Shown here piece by piece: positions 16,902-25,061 of a DNA stretch of 64,000 nucleotides. Below the pieces are notes generated by a model. The model was given only the letters and a program-made list of their open reading frames with translations, was not told the origin of the DNA and did no database searches. How positions within the stretch are numbered: the first letter of the stretch is position 1; every line of letters starts with the position of its first letter. Source of the DNA: Dyadobacter sp. CY261 (GTDB taxonomy: Bacteria > Bacteroidota > Bacteroidia > Cytophagales > Spirosomataceae). The stretch is from NCBI RefSeq assembly GCF_021440085.1, contig NZ_JAKCPW010000008.1:310001-374000 (forward strand). The letters are read 5' to 3'. The translations under genes and the position numbers were made by a program.

Positions 16902-16935
16902 CGTTCACTCTGTTCACAAGCGAACACAGCGGACA
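16902..16935. promoter_or_regulatory. Symmetric four-half-site operator before the DUF4097 gene
   Basis: Half-sites CGTTCA, TGTTCA, CGAACA and CGGACA are arranged with spacers of 3, 4 and 3 bases (16902-16907, 16911-16916, 16921-16926, 16930-16935), symmetric about 16918. The central pair is TGTTCA-CAAG-CGAACA, about 130 bases upstream of the DUF4097 start. It resembles palindromes at 31725, 51533 and 54079 before permease genes. Confidence 0.55.
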
Positions 16936-17015
16936 TTAGAACGTGATTTTCTTATAAAGAGACAGGGACGTCCGGTACGGTTTTTGCAATCCCGAATATC
17001 AAACCAATCATGATT

Positions 17016-17246
17016 ATGAAAACATATCGGGTAAAAGCCGTCCGCGAATCAGAGGAAAAGTTGGTATCTGACATCCTCCAAAACCTGCAGCGGAAAGGAA
17101 CGATCGTATTTGAGGAAGAACAACCCGAAAGCCGGTCTAAAGAAACTACACCTGCCACGGATGAGCAGGTGCAGGAGATTATTGATGAAGCGGAGTTGAG
17201 TCCTTATTATTCAGAAAAAGAGGCTAAGAAGATATTGAACCTCTGA
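17016..17246 (+). CDS. Small acidic protein, antitoxin-like, no toxin partner
   Basis: 76 residues from the second in-frame ATG (17016); the first is six bases earlier. The chain begins MKTYRVKAVRESEEKLVSDI and continues with an acidic helical tail (TDEQVQEIIDEAELSPYYSE). Small proteins starting MKTYRVKA are frequent in Bacteroidota and often precede RelE- or PIN-type toxins, which suggests an antitoxin. Here the next gene is on the opposite strand and is a lipoprotein, so no toxin is present. Function is unassigned. Confidence 0.6.
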   Translation: MKTYRVKAVRESEEKLVSDILQNLQRKGTIVFEEEQPESRSKETTPATDEQVQEIIDEAELSPYYSEKEAKKILNL

Positions 17247-17247
17247 G

Positions 17248-17604
17248 TTATTTTTTGTGAATTTCAATGACTTTGATCTCATCGTATGTTGCCGTGTGAC
17301 CCCAACCGCAGGGTACTGTCCCTTTGCTGCCGGTTAGGCTGTATTTAAGGCGAACATCGGTGAAACTGTAATATTCCTCAATTTTACCCAGTTCCTTTTC
17401 TATTTTCGAACGGGATTCTTCACTCGGCACGAAAGAAACTGTACTGTCTTTTGAAGTGATACTAAAGTGCCACGAACAACCATCGGTGGCAAGCATATTG
17501 GTCCACGTAGCGTCGACCTCATAAATTTGCTCATTGATATCGTTGCTTTCGTCATGGCAGCTTACCCAGGCCAGTAAACCGAATAAGACAATCAGAACTT
17601 TCAT
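17248..17604 (-). CDS. Small putative lipoprotein
   Basis: 118 residues starting MKVLIVLFGLLAWVSC, a short hydrophobic signal ending in Cys16, a plausible though imperfect lipobox. The mature part is mostly beta (WHFSITSKDSTVSFVPSEES, VRLKYSLTGSKGTVPCGWG) and has two further Cys residues. I recognise no family. It ends one base from the stop of the small acidic protein, convergently, and lies upstream of the beta-glucosidase gene on the same strand with a 60-base gap. Confidence 0.65.
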   Translation of the reverse strand: MKVLIVLFGLLAWVSCHDESNDINEQIYEVDATWTNMLATDGCSWHFSITSKDSTVSFVPSEESRSKIEKELGKIEEYYSFTDVRLKYSLTGSKGTVPCGWGHTATYDEIKVIEIHKK

Positions 17605-17664
17605 GGTTATAGGGGTTTATGTGACGGTTAGACACTCCCTTTTCCGAAATAGTTGGAAGTAAAA

Positions 17665-19068
17665 TTACATTTCTTCCTTTTTAAGGAATCCGGCAAACCA
17701 TCTCCCCGACGCCTTCACGGTTCGTTCCTGCGTTTTGAAATCCACAAACACCAGGCCAAACCGTGCAGAATAGCCGTGTGCCCATTCAAAATTATCCAAC
17801 AAGGTCCACGCAAAATAACCGGTAATATTAACACCGTCATTCCTGGCTCTCAAAACCGCCGCCAGATAGTCCTGGTAATAGGCTTGCCGACGCGGATCCT
17901 CCACTTTCTCGCCTTTCAGGATATCTTTGAACGCCGCACCATTTTCCGAAATAACCAGTTCACGTACGCCCTTATACCGTTGAAACTGTTTCAATATTTC
18001 ATACATGCCAATAGGATTGATCTCCCACCCGAGGCTCGTCGTCGGCACATTTCTTAAAGTTGCGGGGACCTCTTTCAGCCACATGACAGGCGCCAGGTAC
18101 GAATGCTGCACCACCACACTGAAATAGTTTTGCAATCCCCAAAAATCGAAATCAAATTTCAATCGTTCGCGATCGCCCTCCCGCATGAATCTTTTGATAT
18201 TTGCCAAAAAAGGAAATGCGTCTTTCGGATATCCTAAACCGAGCGCCGGCTCTATAAAAAGCCGGTTCATAAGCGCATCGGCCCGGCGGGCGGCCCTGAC
18301 GTCCGCTGCGCTTTGACTATTTGGATACACATAGGAACAGGAAATCGCATTCCCGATTCGTGCCTCCGGTAATATTTTGCGCAATACCCGCCCTCCTTCT
18401 GCCTGGCTCAATGCAAGGTGATGCACCACCGGCAAAAAATTATGGATACCCTTGTTCCCAGGCGCATGTTCTCCGGTGGTATAACCAAGCCCAGCCACCG
18501 CCATCGGCTCGTTCAGCACGATCCAGTGCTTCACACGGTCGCCAAATGCGTGGGCGCATACAGCAGCGTACTCCGCAAACCATTCTACAATGCGCCTGTT
18601 CTTCCATCCCCCGCTCTTTTCCAGCGCTTGCGGCAAATCCCAATGGTACAGCGTAATCCACGGCTCGATACCGAGGACAATGCATTTGTCGATGAGCTTA
18701 TTGTAAAAATCGATACCGGCCTGATTTACCTTGCCATAACCACCCGGCAATATCCTCGACCATGAAAGCGAAAACCGGAATTGTTCGAAACCAAGCTCTT
18801 TTACCAGGTCCAGGTCCTGCTCGTAGCGATGATAAAAATCACATGCATGGCGTGCGTCGTCATTGTTGCGGATCCTTCCCTTTTTTCTGGCAAAAACATC
18901 CCAGACACAATCAGTTCGCCCATCCTCATGAACAGCTCCCTCGATCTGGTATGCGGCTGTCGCCACACCCCATTTAAAATCACTTCCAAAAGCATCACGC
19001 GTCAGGGGGCCATTATAGTCAAGTTTGTTTTCTGAATTTCTGATTTGATGATCGATAGTCGTTGCCAA
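17665..19068 (-). CDS. Glycoside hydrolase family 1 beta-glucosidase
   Basis: About 467 residues. GH1 landmarks: FKWGVATAAYQIEGAVHEDG at the N-terminus, FRFSLSWSRILP, HWDLPQAL, the acid/base Glu in VLNEP near residue 186 and the nucleophile Glu in VISENG near residue 373, then YFAWTLLDNFEWAHGYSARFGL. It hydrolyses beta-linked glucosides or galactosides and, lacking a signal peptide, should be cytoplasmic. The frame has no ATG near the N-terminus; I chose TTG 19068. The alternative TTG at 19122 lies inside the terminator hairpin of the neighbouring gene. The start is the least certain part of the call. Confidence 0.9.
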   Translation of the reverse strand: MATTIDHQIRNSENKLDYNGPLTRDAFGSDFKWGVATAAYQIEGAVHEDGRTDCVWDVFARKKGRIRNNDDARHACDFYHRYEQDLDLVKELGFEQFRFSLSWSRILPGGYGKVNQAGIDFYNKLIDKCIVLGIEPWITLYHWDLPQALEKSGGWKNRRIVEWFAEYAAVCAHAFGDRVKHWIVLNEPMAVAGLGYTTGEHAPGNKGIHNFLPVVHHLALSQAEGGRVLRKILPEARIGNAISCSYVYPNSQSAADVRAARRADALMNRLFIEPALGLGYPKDAFPFLANIKRFMREGDRERLKFDFDFWGLQNYFSVVVQHSYLAPVMWLKEVPATLRNVPTTSLGWEINPIGMYEILKQFQRYKGVRELVISENGAAFKDILKGEKVEDPRRQAYYQDYLAAVLRARNDGVNITGYFAWTLLDNFEWAHGYSARFGLVFVDFKTQERTVKASGRWFAGFLKKEEM

Positions 19069-19113
19069 GCCTGTTCCGGTTAACCTTTTGTTTACGAAAG
19101 TTAAAATTAATGC

Positions 19114-19163
19114 AAAAACCAAGCCCTTCGTTCCGAAACTATGGACGAAGGGCTTGGTTTTTT
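19114..19163 (-). terminator. Strong bidirectional-looking terminator after the T9SS protein gene
   Basis: A stem of about 17 base pairs (19114-19130 with 19146-19162, core CCAAGCCCTTCG) has a 15-base loop and a T-run on each strand. It lies 24 bases beyond the stop of the T9SS-exported protein and just before the beta-glucosidase start. Confidence 0.9.
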
Positions 19164-19186
19164 ACCTATCCGGCTACTCAGAAAGC

Positions 19187-21163
19187 TTAGCGCACGACCA
19201 GGATTTTACGCATTAAAGGACCATTGTTGATTTTTACATAGTAGGTTCCCTGAGCCAATTTGGTCAGATCTACTTCGCTGGCCGAGTCAGGTACGGTATT
19301 CAGTACGAGCGCGCCGGTCTGGCTGAATACCTTCACGTTCGTGATCTGCTGATTGCTGCTCAGTTTAATACGGTCAACGGTCGGGTTCGGATAAACATTC
19401 ATCTGCTCCTGGCCATCGAAGCTGAGGCTCTTGATCATGCTGAAAGCGAATGTTTCATCCAGATCCACCATTTTCAGACGGTACAGGTTCACGGCAAATG
19501 GATTAGTGTGCGTATAGGTGTATGTTTCGAGATCTTTGCTTTCACCTTTCGCCTCTAGTCTGTCAAGTGCAATCCAGCTCTTACCATCCTGGCTGTGTTG
19601 TATTTCGAAGTATGCCGAGTTGCTTTCCGAGGTCGTAGTCCAAGCCAGCTGAGCCGTTCCTCCCTCTTTTTTCGCAGAGAATGACGACAACGTTACCGGC
19701 AATGGCGGGCCAGAGAAGGTAAGACAGGCATTGTCGGCAAAGAAATTGCCGCCATTCGAAGAACCGATCACACGGACATATTTGGTCTTCGGCGGGAATG
19801 TTCCGGTCACAGTATATTTTACCAGTCCCCAGGGGTTAGTTGTGATTAATTTCGTAACGTCCGTAGTAGCTGATCCGATTTCTGTTTGCATTTCGTCGAG
19901 GAAAAGCAACTGGAACTTTTGGCTGTTAGCGCTGCTGAATGCTCCAAAAATTGTAAGGGTTACCTGGGTACCGTAAGTAGTTAACACTTCCACATCCTGC
20001 CAGAATTTGCCTTGGCCGTCAAGTTTGGCACCCTTCTCACCACAAACCGCATATTTCTGGTCAACGCTCAATGAACCTGTTGCATTCCAGTTGTCAGTAC
20101 CATTTTCGAAGCTATGATTCACCAGCTTATTACCGGTACATTCCTGACAAGTTACTGGCTGTGTTACGGTCAAACAGATCGCATCCACTTTGAACCAGTT
20201 GCCCCCTGAATACACAGAGAACCGAACTTTGACAGATCCGGCGGGAGCCGCCCCTGATACAAAAAATTGTTTCAGTTTGCTGTCGGTCACCTGGTAGTCC
20301 ATATCGGTCACGACCTCACCCACAGAATTCCCTGCACCATCAATGAATGTCAGTTTGAAATTGTGTACTTCGTTTTTGTCGTGTGTACCGCCGTAAGCGC
20401 TCACCTGAACCTGCGATCCGGCAACCAATGCAACATCCTGATAAATGTAACCTTTGTTTTGCAGCAGCCCGTTGTGCGAACCACACATTTCATAAGCATC
20501 GTCCTGCGTAAATTTGAGATTATTGATACTTACAACTGACCAATCGCCGAAGTTCGAATTCTCGAAGCTGGCGTTTTTGATCAATGTGGTGGAATTAACA
20601 CAGTTGCAATCAACTGGCGGTGTGATAATGAGGCAAGCGCCGTCGATCTTGAAATAGTTACCCGAAGAGAAAATCTCGAAACGCACTTTTACAGCATTGG
20701 CAGGCGCAACAGCGCTCTTGGTATATTTTTGCAAAGAGCTCCCGTTACCTACTTCATAATTCATAGTCACGACCTCTTCACTGATTTGGACGTCGCTGGA
20801 GTTGTAAAAGATGAGTTTGAACTGGTGCTTGTATTCGTTATTGTGTGTGCCACCATAAACTTTCAGGTCAACCTGACTTCCGGCAGTCAGGGCGAATTCC
20901 TGCCATATCGCAGCGTCCTTTTTTGTACCATCGCCGAGCAGACCGTTGTATTCACCGCACATATTATATTTATTGTCGGTGGTGAAAGGTGTGTCGTTAT
21001 TCAATTTAGTCCATCCCGCAGTGGAGCCCTGATGAGCGGTTTCGAAACTGGGATTTGTGAGCTTATTGCCGTCGCAGCCACAATCGCTGCCGGTTGCGCT
21101 AGCCTGGAAGGCGAAGCCCAGGCTCAAGAGTAATAAGGTAAATAGGAACGTAAAATTTTTCAT
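19187..21163 (-). CDS. Secreted three-module protein with type IX sorting domain
   Basis: 658 residues with a signal peptide (FLFTLLLLSLGFAFQASA). Three homologous modules of about 150 residues follow, each opening with a Cys-x-Cys or CxxC region and LxNxSFE (NKLTNPSFETA, TLIKNASFENS, NKLVNHSFENG) and continuing with VxLxxYGGTHxxxxH-like strands. Jelly-roll carbohydrate-binding modules of this type are common, but no exact family is claimed. Residues about 490-585 resemble a linker domain (LPVTLSSFSAKKEGGTAQLAW). The last 70 residues are a T9SS type A sorting signal: NVYPNPTVDRIKL through GTYYVKINNG to the terminal VVR. Expected on the cell surface or released. Confidence 0.85.
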   Translation of the reverse strand: MKNFTFLFTLLLLSLGFAFQASATGSDCGCDGNKLTNPSFETAHQGSTAGWTKLNNDTPFTTDNKYNMCGEYNGLLGDGTKKDAAIWQEFALTAGSQVDLKVYGGTHNNEYKHQFKLIFYNSSDVQISEEVVTMNYEVGNGSSLQKYTKSAVAPANAVKVRFEIFSSGNYFKIDGACLIITPPVDCNCVNSTTLIKNASFENSNFGDWSVVSINNLKFTQDDAYEMCGSHNGLLQNKGYIYQDVALVAGSQVQVSAYGGTHDKNEVHNFKLTFIDGAGNSVGEVVTDMDYQVTDSKLKQFFVSGAAPAGSVKVRFSVYSGGNWFKVDAICLTVTQPVTCQECTGNKLVNHSFENGTDNWNATGSLSVDQKYAVCGEKGAKLDGQGKFWQDVEVLTTYGTQVTLTIFGAFSSANSQKFQLLFLDEMQTEIGSATTDVTKLITTNPWGLVKYTVTGTFPPKTKYVRVIGSSNGGNFFADNACLTFSGPPLPVTLSSFSAKKEGGTAQLAWTTTSESNSAYFEIQHSQDGKSWIALDRLEAKGESKDLETYTYTHTNPFAVNLYRLKMVDLDETFAFSMIKSLSFDGQEQMNVYPNPTVDRIKLSSNQQITNVKVFSQTGALVLNTVPDSASEVDLTKLAQGTYYVKINNGPLMRKILVVR

Positions 21164-21220
21164 AACGTATTTGATTTGTAATTGATTAGCTACTGTGGCT
21201 TGTCGACAAATTGTACGTTA

Positions 21221-21228
21221 CAAAGGTA
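21221..21228 (-). promoter_or_regulatory. Candidate -7 element for the T9SS protein gene
   Basis: On the minus strand this reads TACCTTTG, matching TAnnTTTG, and lies 58 bases before the ATG at 21163. No clear -33 TTG is present at the expected distance, so the call depends on one element. Confidence 0.4.
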
Positions 21229-22024
21229 AAAATTAGATCATCTAAAAATAGTACTTTTTTTATATTACAACTGCACTGAAATTAGATATATGTCATTTTG
21301 TAAATTAGTTCTAATATAAATTCTAGAAATATTTCTATAACAAAAAGGCCATATTTTAGATCAAAATGGCATTTTTATTAAAAATTACTTTTAACGCTTA
21401 TTTCAAACTGATTAAGAATTGTATAAAACTAATAATGTCATTTTTTAAATATAATACAATGCCGGTTTACCGCTCTACTGAGGTAACGGTTACATAAAAG
21501 CAAATGACAGAATCGCGAAAACTGGCGACAATCCAGGTTTCCACGTACATACCGTACCGTCAGTATCGTTAACCACAAAATCATAGTTTAGTCGCAATGG
21601 TGACGGCTCATTAAGTAAAACTTCTACATGCAAAACAAGCCAATGGAGCAATATTGAGGACTAAAATACGTTTTCGCCTACCAAACGGCATTTGTCGTCA
21701 ACATGCGATTCTGTGGATAACAATAAACTTTCACTGAAGAATTTCGACAAAATTTTTTTTCAGGAAAGTGTCGGGTTCTACAAGATTTATATCGACTGCG
21801 AATAAAATACAATCATTTTATTCCTGTCTTAGAAGAGTTTAGCTATATACTATTCGGATTTCTAGGTAGATGATTGCAAATAAATCTAGAAATTACACCC
21901 ATCAGACAATAGAAAATAAGGCAAGGCTGGGTCTTACTCCCGACTTTTAGGTCAAAGCGGCGGCATTTTGCAAAATAACTCGCGAGTTATTTTTACAAAA
22001 TCCATTAAAACGTAAAATAGGATT
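21229..22024. other. Long AT-rich intergenic region, no gene seen
   Basis: Almost 800 bases without a credible reading frame on either strand and with marked A/T runs. One perfect inverted repeat, GAATAAAAT and ATTTTATTC around a six-base loop, lies at about 21800-21823 and may be a weak terminator for the sigma factor gene to its right. I saw no tRNA, repeat array or mobile-element end. Confidence 0.5.
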
Positions 22025-22600
22025 TTAGGCAATTTTGAGTTGCAATTCAGGTGTAGAAAACACGCAACGAAGCTCCTGCAAGCCTTTTCTGATACGTGAT
22101 TTTATGGTGCCGAGCGGCACCGACAGCTTTTCGGCCACTTCTTCATGAGTATAACCCTGAAAATAGACGAGCTCGATCGGCACGCGTCTCTCAGGCAACA
22201 AGCGTGCGACCCATGACCGCACGTCCATATCCAGCGCATGACGTGGCCAGCCATCAGCAACTCCGACTTCGGGTTCCACTATCGCATCCAATCGAATAAT
22301 TTTACCTGCGGTTTTGGCGTCCACGCGCAAGGTGTCTATAGCAGTATTTCGTGCGATGTTCAGCATCCATGTAAAGAGGGTTCCTCTTTCCGACGAGTAA
22401 GAAGCCATGCCGCGCCAGATCTTCAGAAAGCTATCCTGTAATACATCCGCAGCTTTGTCTTCATCTTTCACGATTTTGAGGATTACACCGAATAAGGCGG
22501 CCGAATAGTGATTGTACAAATACTCAAAAGCATTACGGTTATTATTCCTTAGCTGAGCTAAAAGGTCCTTTTCACGGTAACGGATTGCTATTCTGCTCAT
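22025..22600 (-). CDS. ECF RNA polymerase sigma factor
   Basis: 191 residues from ATG 22600 (a TTG at 22630 is rejected). Region 2 is AFEYLYNHYSAALFGVILKI, DEDKAADVLQDSFLKIW and GTLFTWMLNIARNTAIDTLR. Region 4 is LPERRVPIELVYFQGYTHEE, followed by VAEKLSVPLGTIKSRIRKGL. The linker region resembles sigma-K-like factors that normally pair with an RskA-type anti-sigma factor. No anti-sigma gene adjoins: the next gene on this strand is far away and the upstream neighbour is divergent. A perfect 17-base palindrome lies 24 bases before the start codon. Confidence 0.92.
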   Translation of the reverse strand: MSRIAIRYREKDLLAQLRNNNRNAFEYLYNHYSAALFGVILKIVKDEDKAADVLQDSFLKIWRGMASYSSERGTLFTWMLNIARNTAIDTLRVDAKTAGKIIRLDAIVEPEVGVADGWPRHALDMDVRSWVARLLPERRVPIELVYFQGYTHEEVAEKLSVPLGTIKSRIRKGLQELRCVFSTPELQLKIA

Positions 22601-22623
22601 CTTTTCCTGTTTTATCAGTGGAT

Positions 22624-22640
22624 ATCCCAATAATTGGGAT
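22624..22640. promoter_or_regulatory. Perfect 17-base palindrome in the sigma factor leader
   Basis: ATCCCAAT-A-ATTGGGAT (22624-22640) is perfectly symmetric and lies 24 bases upstream of the ECF sigma start. Related CAATTGGG-like words occur at about 22700 and 22735 toward the divergent gene. An operator is the simplest reading. Confidence 0.45.
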
Positions 22641-22778
22641 CGCTGTTTATTATTTCTGTTCCAATACTGATTTCGGATTAACTGTGTATTTTAAGCTCGA
22701 ATTGGGGAGCGTCGCTGCGTAGCTTTCGGCAGTCCCAATTGTATGGTCCCCAAACTTGGTTACCTAACACATGTTTCA

Positions 22779-24095
22779 ATGATGCTAAAAAAATACCTCA
22801 CCGCCCTAACTATGGCTATCGCGCTTTCCTGCGGCTCTCACGATAAGCCCGTCGGCAACGCTGGCAGATTGGACAGCATTGCGCGGGAATATGTCACACT
22901 CGGCCTTTCCATTGGCCGCTTCGACAGCGATTTTGTGGATGCATATTATGGCCCCGATTCGCTAAGGCCTTCGATAACAGATTCCTCCCGGTTCCCGAAA
23001 GAAAAGTTCCTGAAAGATATTGCAGGCCTAAAAAGGTCTCTTTCCGAGTTTCCCGCAGACGGGACCAACGATACGCTCGCACGCCGTGCCGTGTGGCTCA
23101 GTGCCCAATTGACTGCCTTTGAAAGGCGCATCCATGTTTTTTCCGGCACATTAGTGCCATTCGACTCAGAATCCAAAGAGCTGTTTGATGCCGTAGCCCC
23201 GGTTTACGATGAAAAACATTTCCAGGACCTTATCGCACGGCTCGATGGTTTGCTTCCTGGTAAAGGGCCTGTTCCGGAACGTTATCAGCAGTTGGCTAGC
23301 CAATTTGTAATCCCGCAGAACAAAATCGACACAGTATTCAGAACAGCTATTGCCGAGGCCCGCAAACGTACGCTTACCCATTATACGCTTCCTCCCGGAG
23401 AGAATTTTAAGCTCGAATACGTCCATGACAAACCTTGGTCGGGATATAACTGGTACAAAGGCAATTACAAGAGCATTATCCAGATCAACGTAAGCCAGCC
23501 CATTTATATCGAACGGGCGATAGACCTGGCGTGCCACGAGGGTTATCCCGGGCATCACGTTTATAATGCTTTGCTTGAAAAGAACCTCTACCGCGATAAG
23601 GGCTGGACGGAGATTTCACTGTACCCGCTATTCAGTCCGCAGTCGCTGATCGCAGAAGGAAGTGCCAACTATGGCATATCGATCGCCTTCCCAGGTAATG
23701 AGCAAAAGGAATTTTGCAAAAACGTGCTTATGCCGCTGGCGGGGCTTGATACGACGCTCAGCAATGTCTATTTCGAAGTTCTCGCGATCCGGTCGGCTTT
23801 GAATTATGCCCGCAACGAGGTAGCGCGCGGCCTGCTCGACCGCGGCATGAGCGAACAGGAAGCAAAACGCTGGCTTACCGACTATTGTCTCTTACCCGAC
23901 AAAGGCGCCTCCGATTACCTAAGGTTTATCAGGAAGTACCGGAGCTATGTCATCAACTATAATTATGGACAGGACATTGTCAAGAAGTACATCGAATCGC
24001 AAGGTGGGACAGCAGCCTATCCGGACAAGCGATGGAAGCTTTTTGAAACATTGCTAAGCAACGAAAACAAGGCAAGTGACCTTTTGAAACAATGA
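22779..24095 (+). CDS. DUF885-like zinc metallopeptidase, lipoprotein
   Basis: 438 residues from ATG 22779 (ATG 22782 is equally possible). The start MMLKKYLTALTMAIALSC is a lipoprotein signal with Cys18. The central motif CHEGYPGHHVYN near residue 252 and EGSANYG near 290 match the HExxPGHH plus downstream EGxA pattern of DUF885 proteins, thought to be gluzincin-type metallopeptidases. It should be anchored in the periplasm or outer membrane. The stop overlaps the start of the next gene (ATGA), so they are translationally coupled. Confidence 0.82.
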   Translation: MMLKKYLTALTMAIALSCGSHDKPVGNAGRLDSIAREYVTLGLSIGRFDSDFVDAYYGPDSLRPSITDSSRFPKEKFLKDIAGLKRSLSEFPADGTNDTLARRAVWLSAQLTAFERRIHVFSGTLVPFDSESKELFDAVAPVYDEKHFQDLIARLDGLLPGKGPVPERYQQLASQFVIPQNKIDTVFRTAIAEARKRTLTHYTLPPGENFKLEYVHDKPWSGYNWYKGNYKSIIQINVSQPIYIERAIDLACHEGYPGHHVYNALLEKNLYRDKGWTEISLYPLFSPQSLIAEGSANYGISIAFPGNEQKEFCKNVLMPLAGLDTTLSNVYFEVLAIRSALNYARNEVARGLLDRGMSEQEAKRWLTDYCLLPDKGASDYLRFIRKYRSYVINYNYGQDIVKKYIESQGGTAAYPDKRWKLFETLLSNENKASDLLKQ

Positions 24096-25054
24096 AAAGC
24101 AGTGGTAAATTGACCCCTTTTGCACTACTCCCTTTACTCATCTTGAAAAATTTTAATTTAGTCGGTAAAAATGACACCTTTTCGCGACGCCCTCTCATTC
24201 TCGTTGTGCTGGCATGTATGATAACCGCCGGCGTACACGCCCAAAATTCGGCCGGGCCTCGTCAGGCAGAATCCGGCCGGGTCGAACCCAAAACGTACAC
24301 TTGTTACCGGACAGACAAAGCTATTTCCATTGACGGGCGCATGAATGAACAGGCATGGAAGAAAGCCGCCTGGACATCGACTTTCGTGGATATTGAGGGT
24401 GACAAAAAACCTTTGCCTTTGCAGGATACGCGCGTGAAGATGCTCTGGGACGACCAGTATCTTTATATCGCAGCCCAAATCGAAGAAGAACACATCTGGG
24501 CCTATCAGGACAAAAAAGATCAGATTGTATATCTGGAAAATGATTTCGAAGTGTTTATCGATCCCGACGGGGACACCGATAATTATTACGAACTCGAGAT
24601 CAACGCTATCAACAATACATTCGACCTGTTTTTACCAAAACCTTACCGCAAGGGCGGCCGGGCGCAGCTCAAATGGGATATCAAAGGCCTAAAATCCGCA
24701 GTAACTGTTGATGGAACCGTCAATAACGCAAACGATCAAGACAAAAGCTGGATCCTGGAAATCGCCATTCCCTTTGAGTCCCTATCTACGGAAAACGTAA
24801 AACCGCTTCTTCCAAAAGACGGCTCCGAATGGCGGATCAATTTCTCGCGGGTAAACTGGCAGCATGAGATCGGAGAAGACGGGCGTTACAGCCGCAAAAG
24901 GAATGCCGAAACGGGTAAGACTATCCCCGAATACAACTGGGTGTGGTCGCCGCAAGGCATTATCAATATGCACTATCCCGAATATTGGGGGAAATTGCTT
25001 TTCAGCAACGAAAAAGCCAGAAAAGTCAAAGGAACCACAACAGCCCATAACTAA
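24092..25054 (+). CDS. CBM9-like secreted protein
   Basis: 320 residues. A hydrophobic segment at about 34-50 (LILVVLACMITAGVHAQ) is the likely signal; the first 33 residues make an unusually long leader, so the true start may be internal. The remainder matches a carbohydrate-binding family 9-like domain: DGRMNEQAWKKAAW, VKMLWDDQYLYIAAQIEE, ENDFEVFIDPDGDTDNYYEL, WILEIAIPFESL and WRINFSRVNW. Bacteroidota encode many of these, often as free-standing proteins. The ATGA overlap with the metallopeptidase gene and seven-base gap to the serine hydrolase gene define an operon. Confidence 0.82.
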   Translation: MKSSGKLTPFALLPLLILKNFNLVGKNDTFSRRPLILVVLACMITAGVHAQNSAGPRQAESGRVEPKTYTCYRTDKAISIDGRMNEQAWKKAAWTSTFVDIEGDKKPLPLQDTRVKMLWDDQYLYIAAQIEEEHIWAYQDKKDQIVYLENDFEVFIDPDGDTDNYYELEINAINNTFDLFLPKPYRKGGRAQLKWDIKGLKSAVTVDGTVNNANDQDKSWILEIAIPFESLSTENVKPLLPKDGSEWRINFSRVNWQHEIGEDGRYSRKRNAETGKTIPEYNWVWSPQGIINMHYPEYWGKLLFSNEKARKVKGTTTAHN

Positions 25055-25061
25055 TCCCCCT

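Noticed and set aside
19069..19122. Longer N-terminus of the beta-glucosidase from TTG 19122
   Set aside because: The extra codons lie in and next to the terminator hairpin of the neighbouring gene and do not resemble GH1 proteins.
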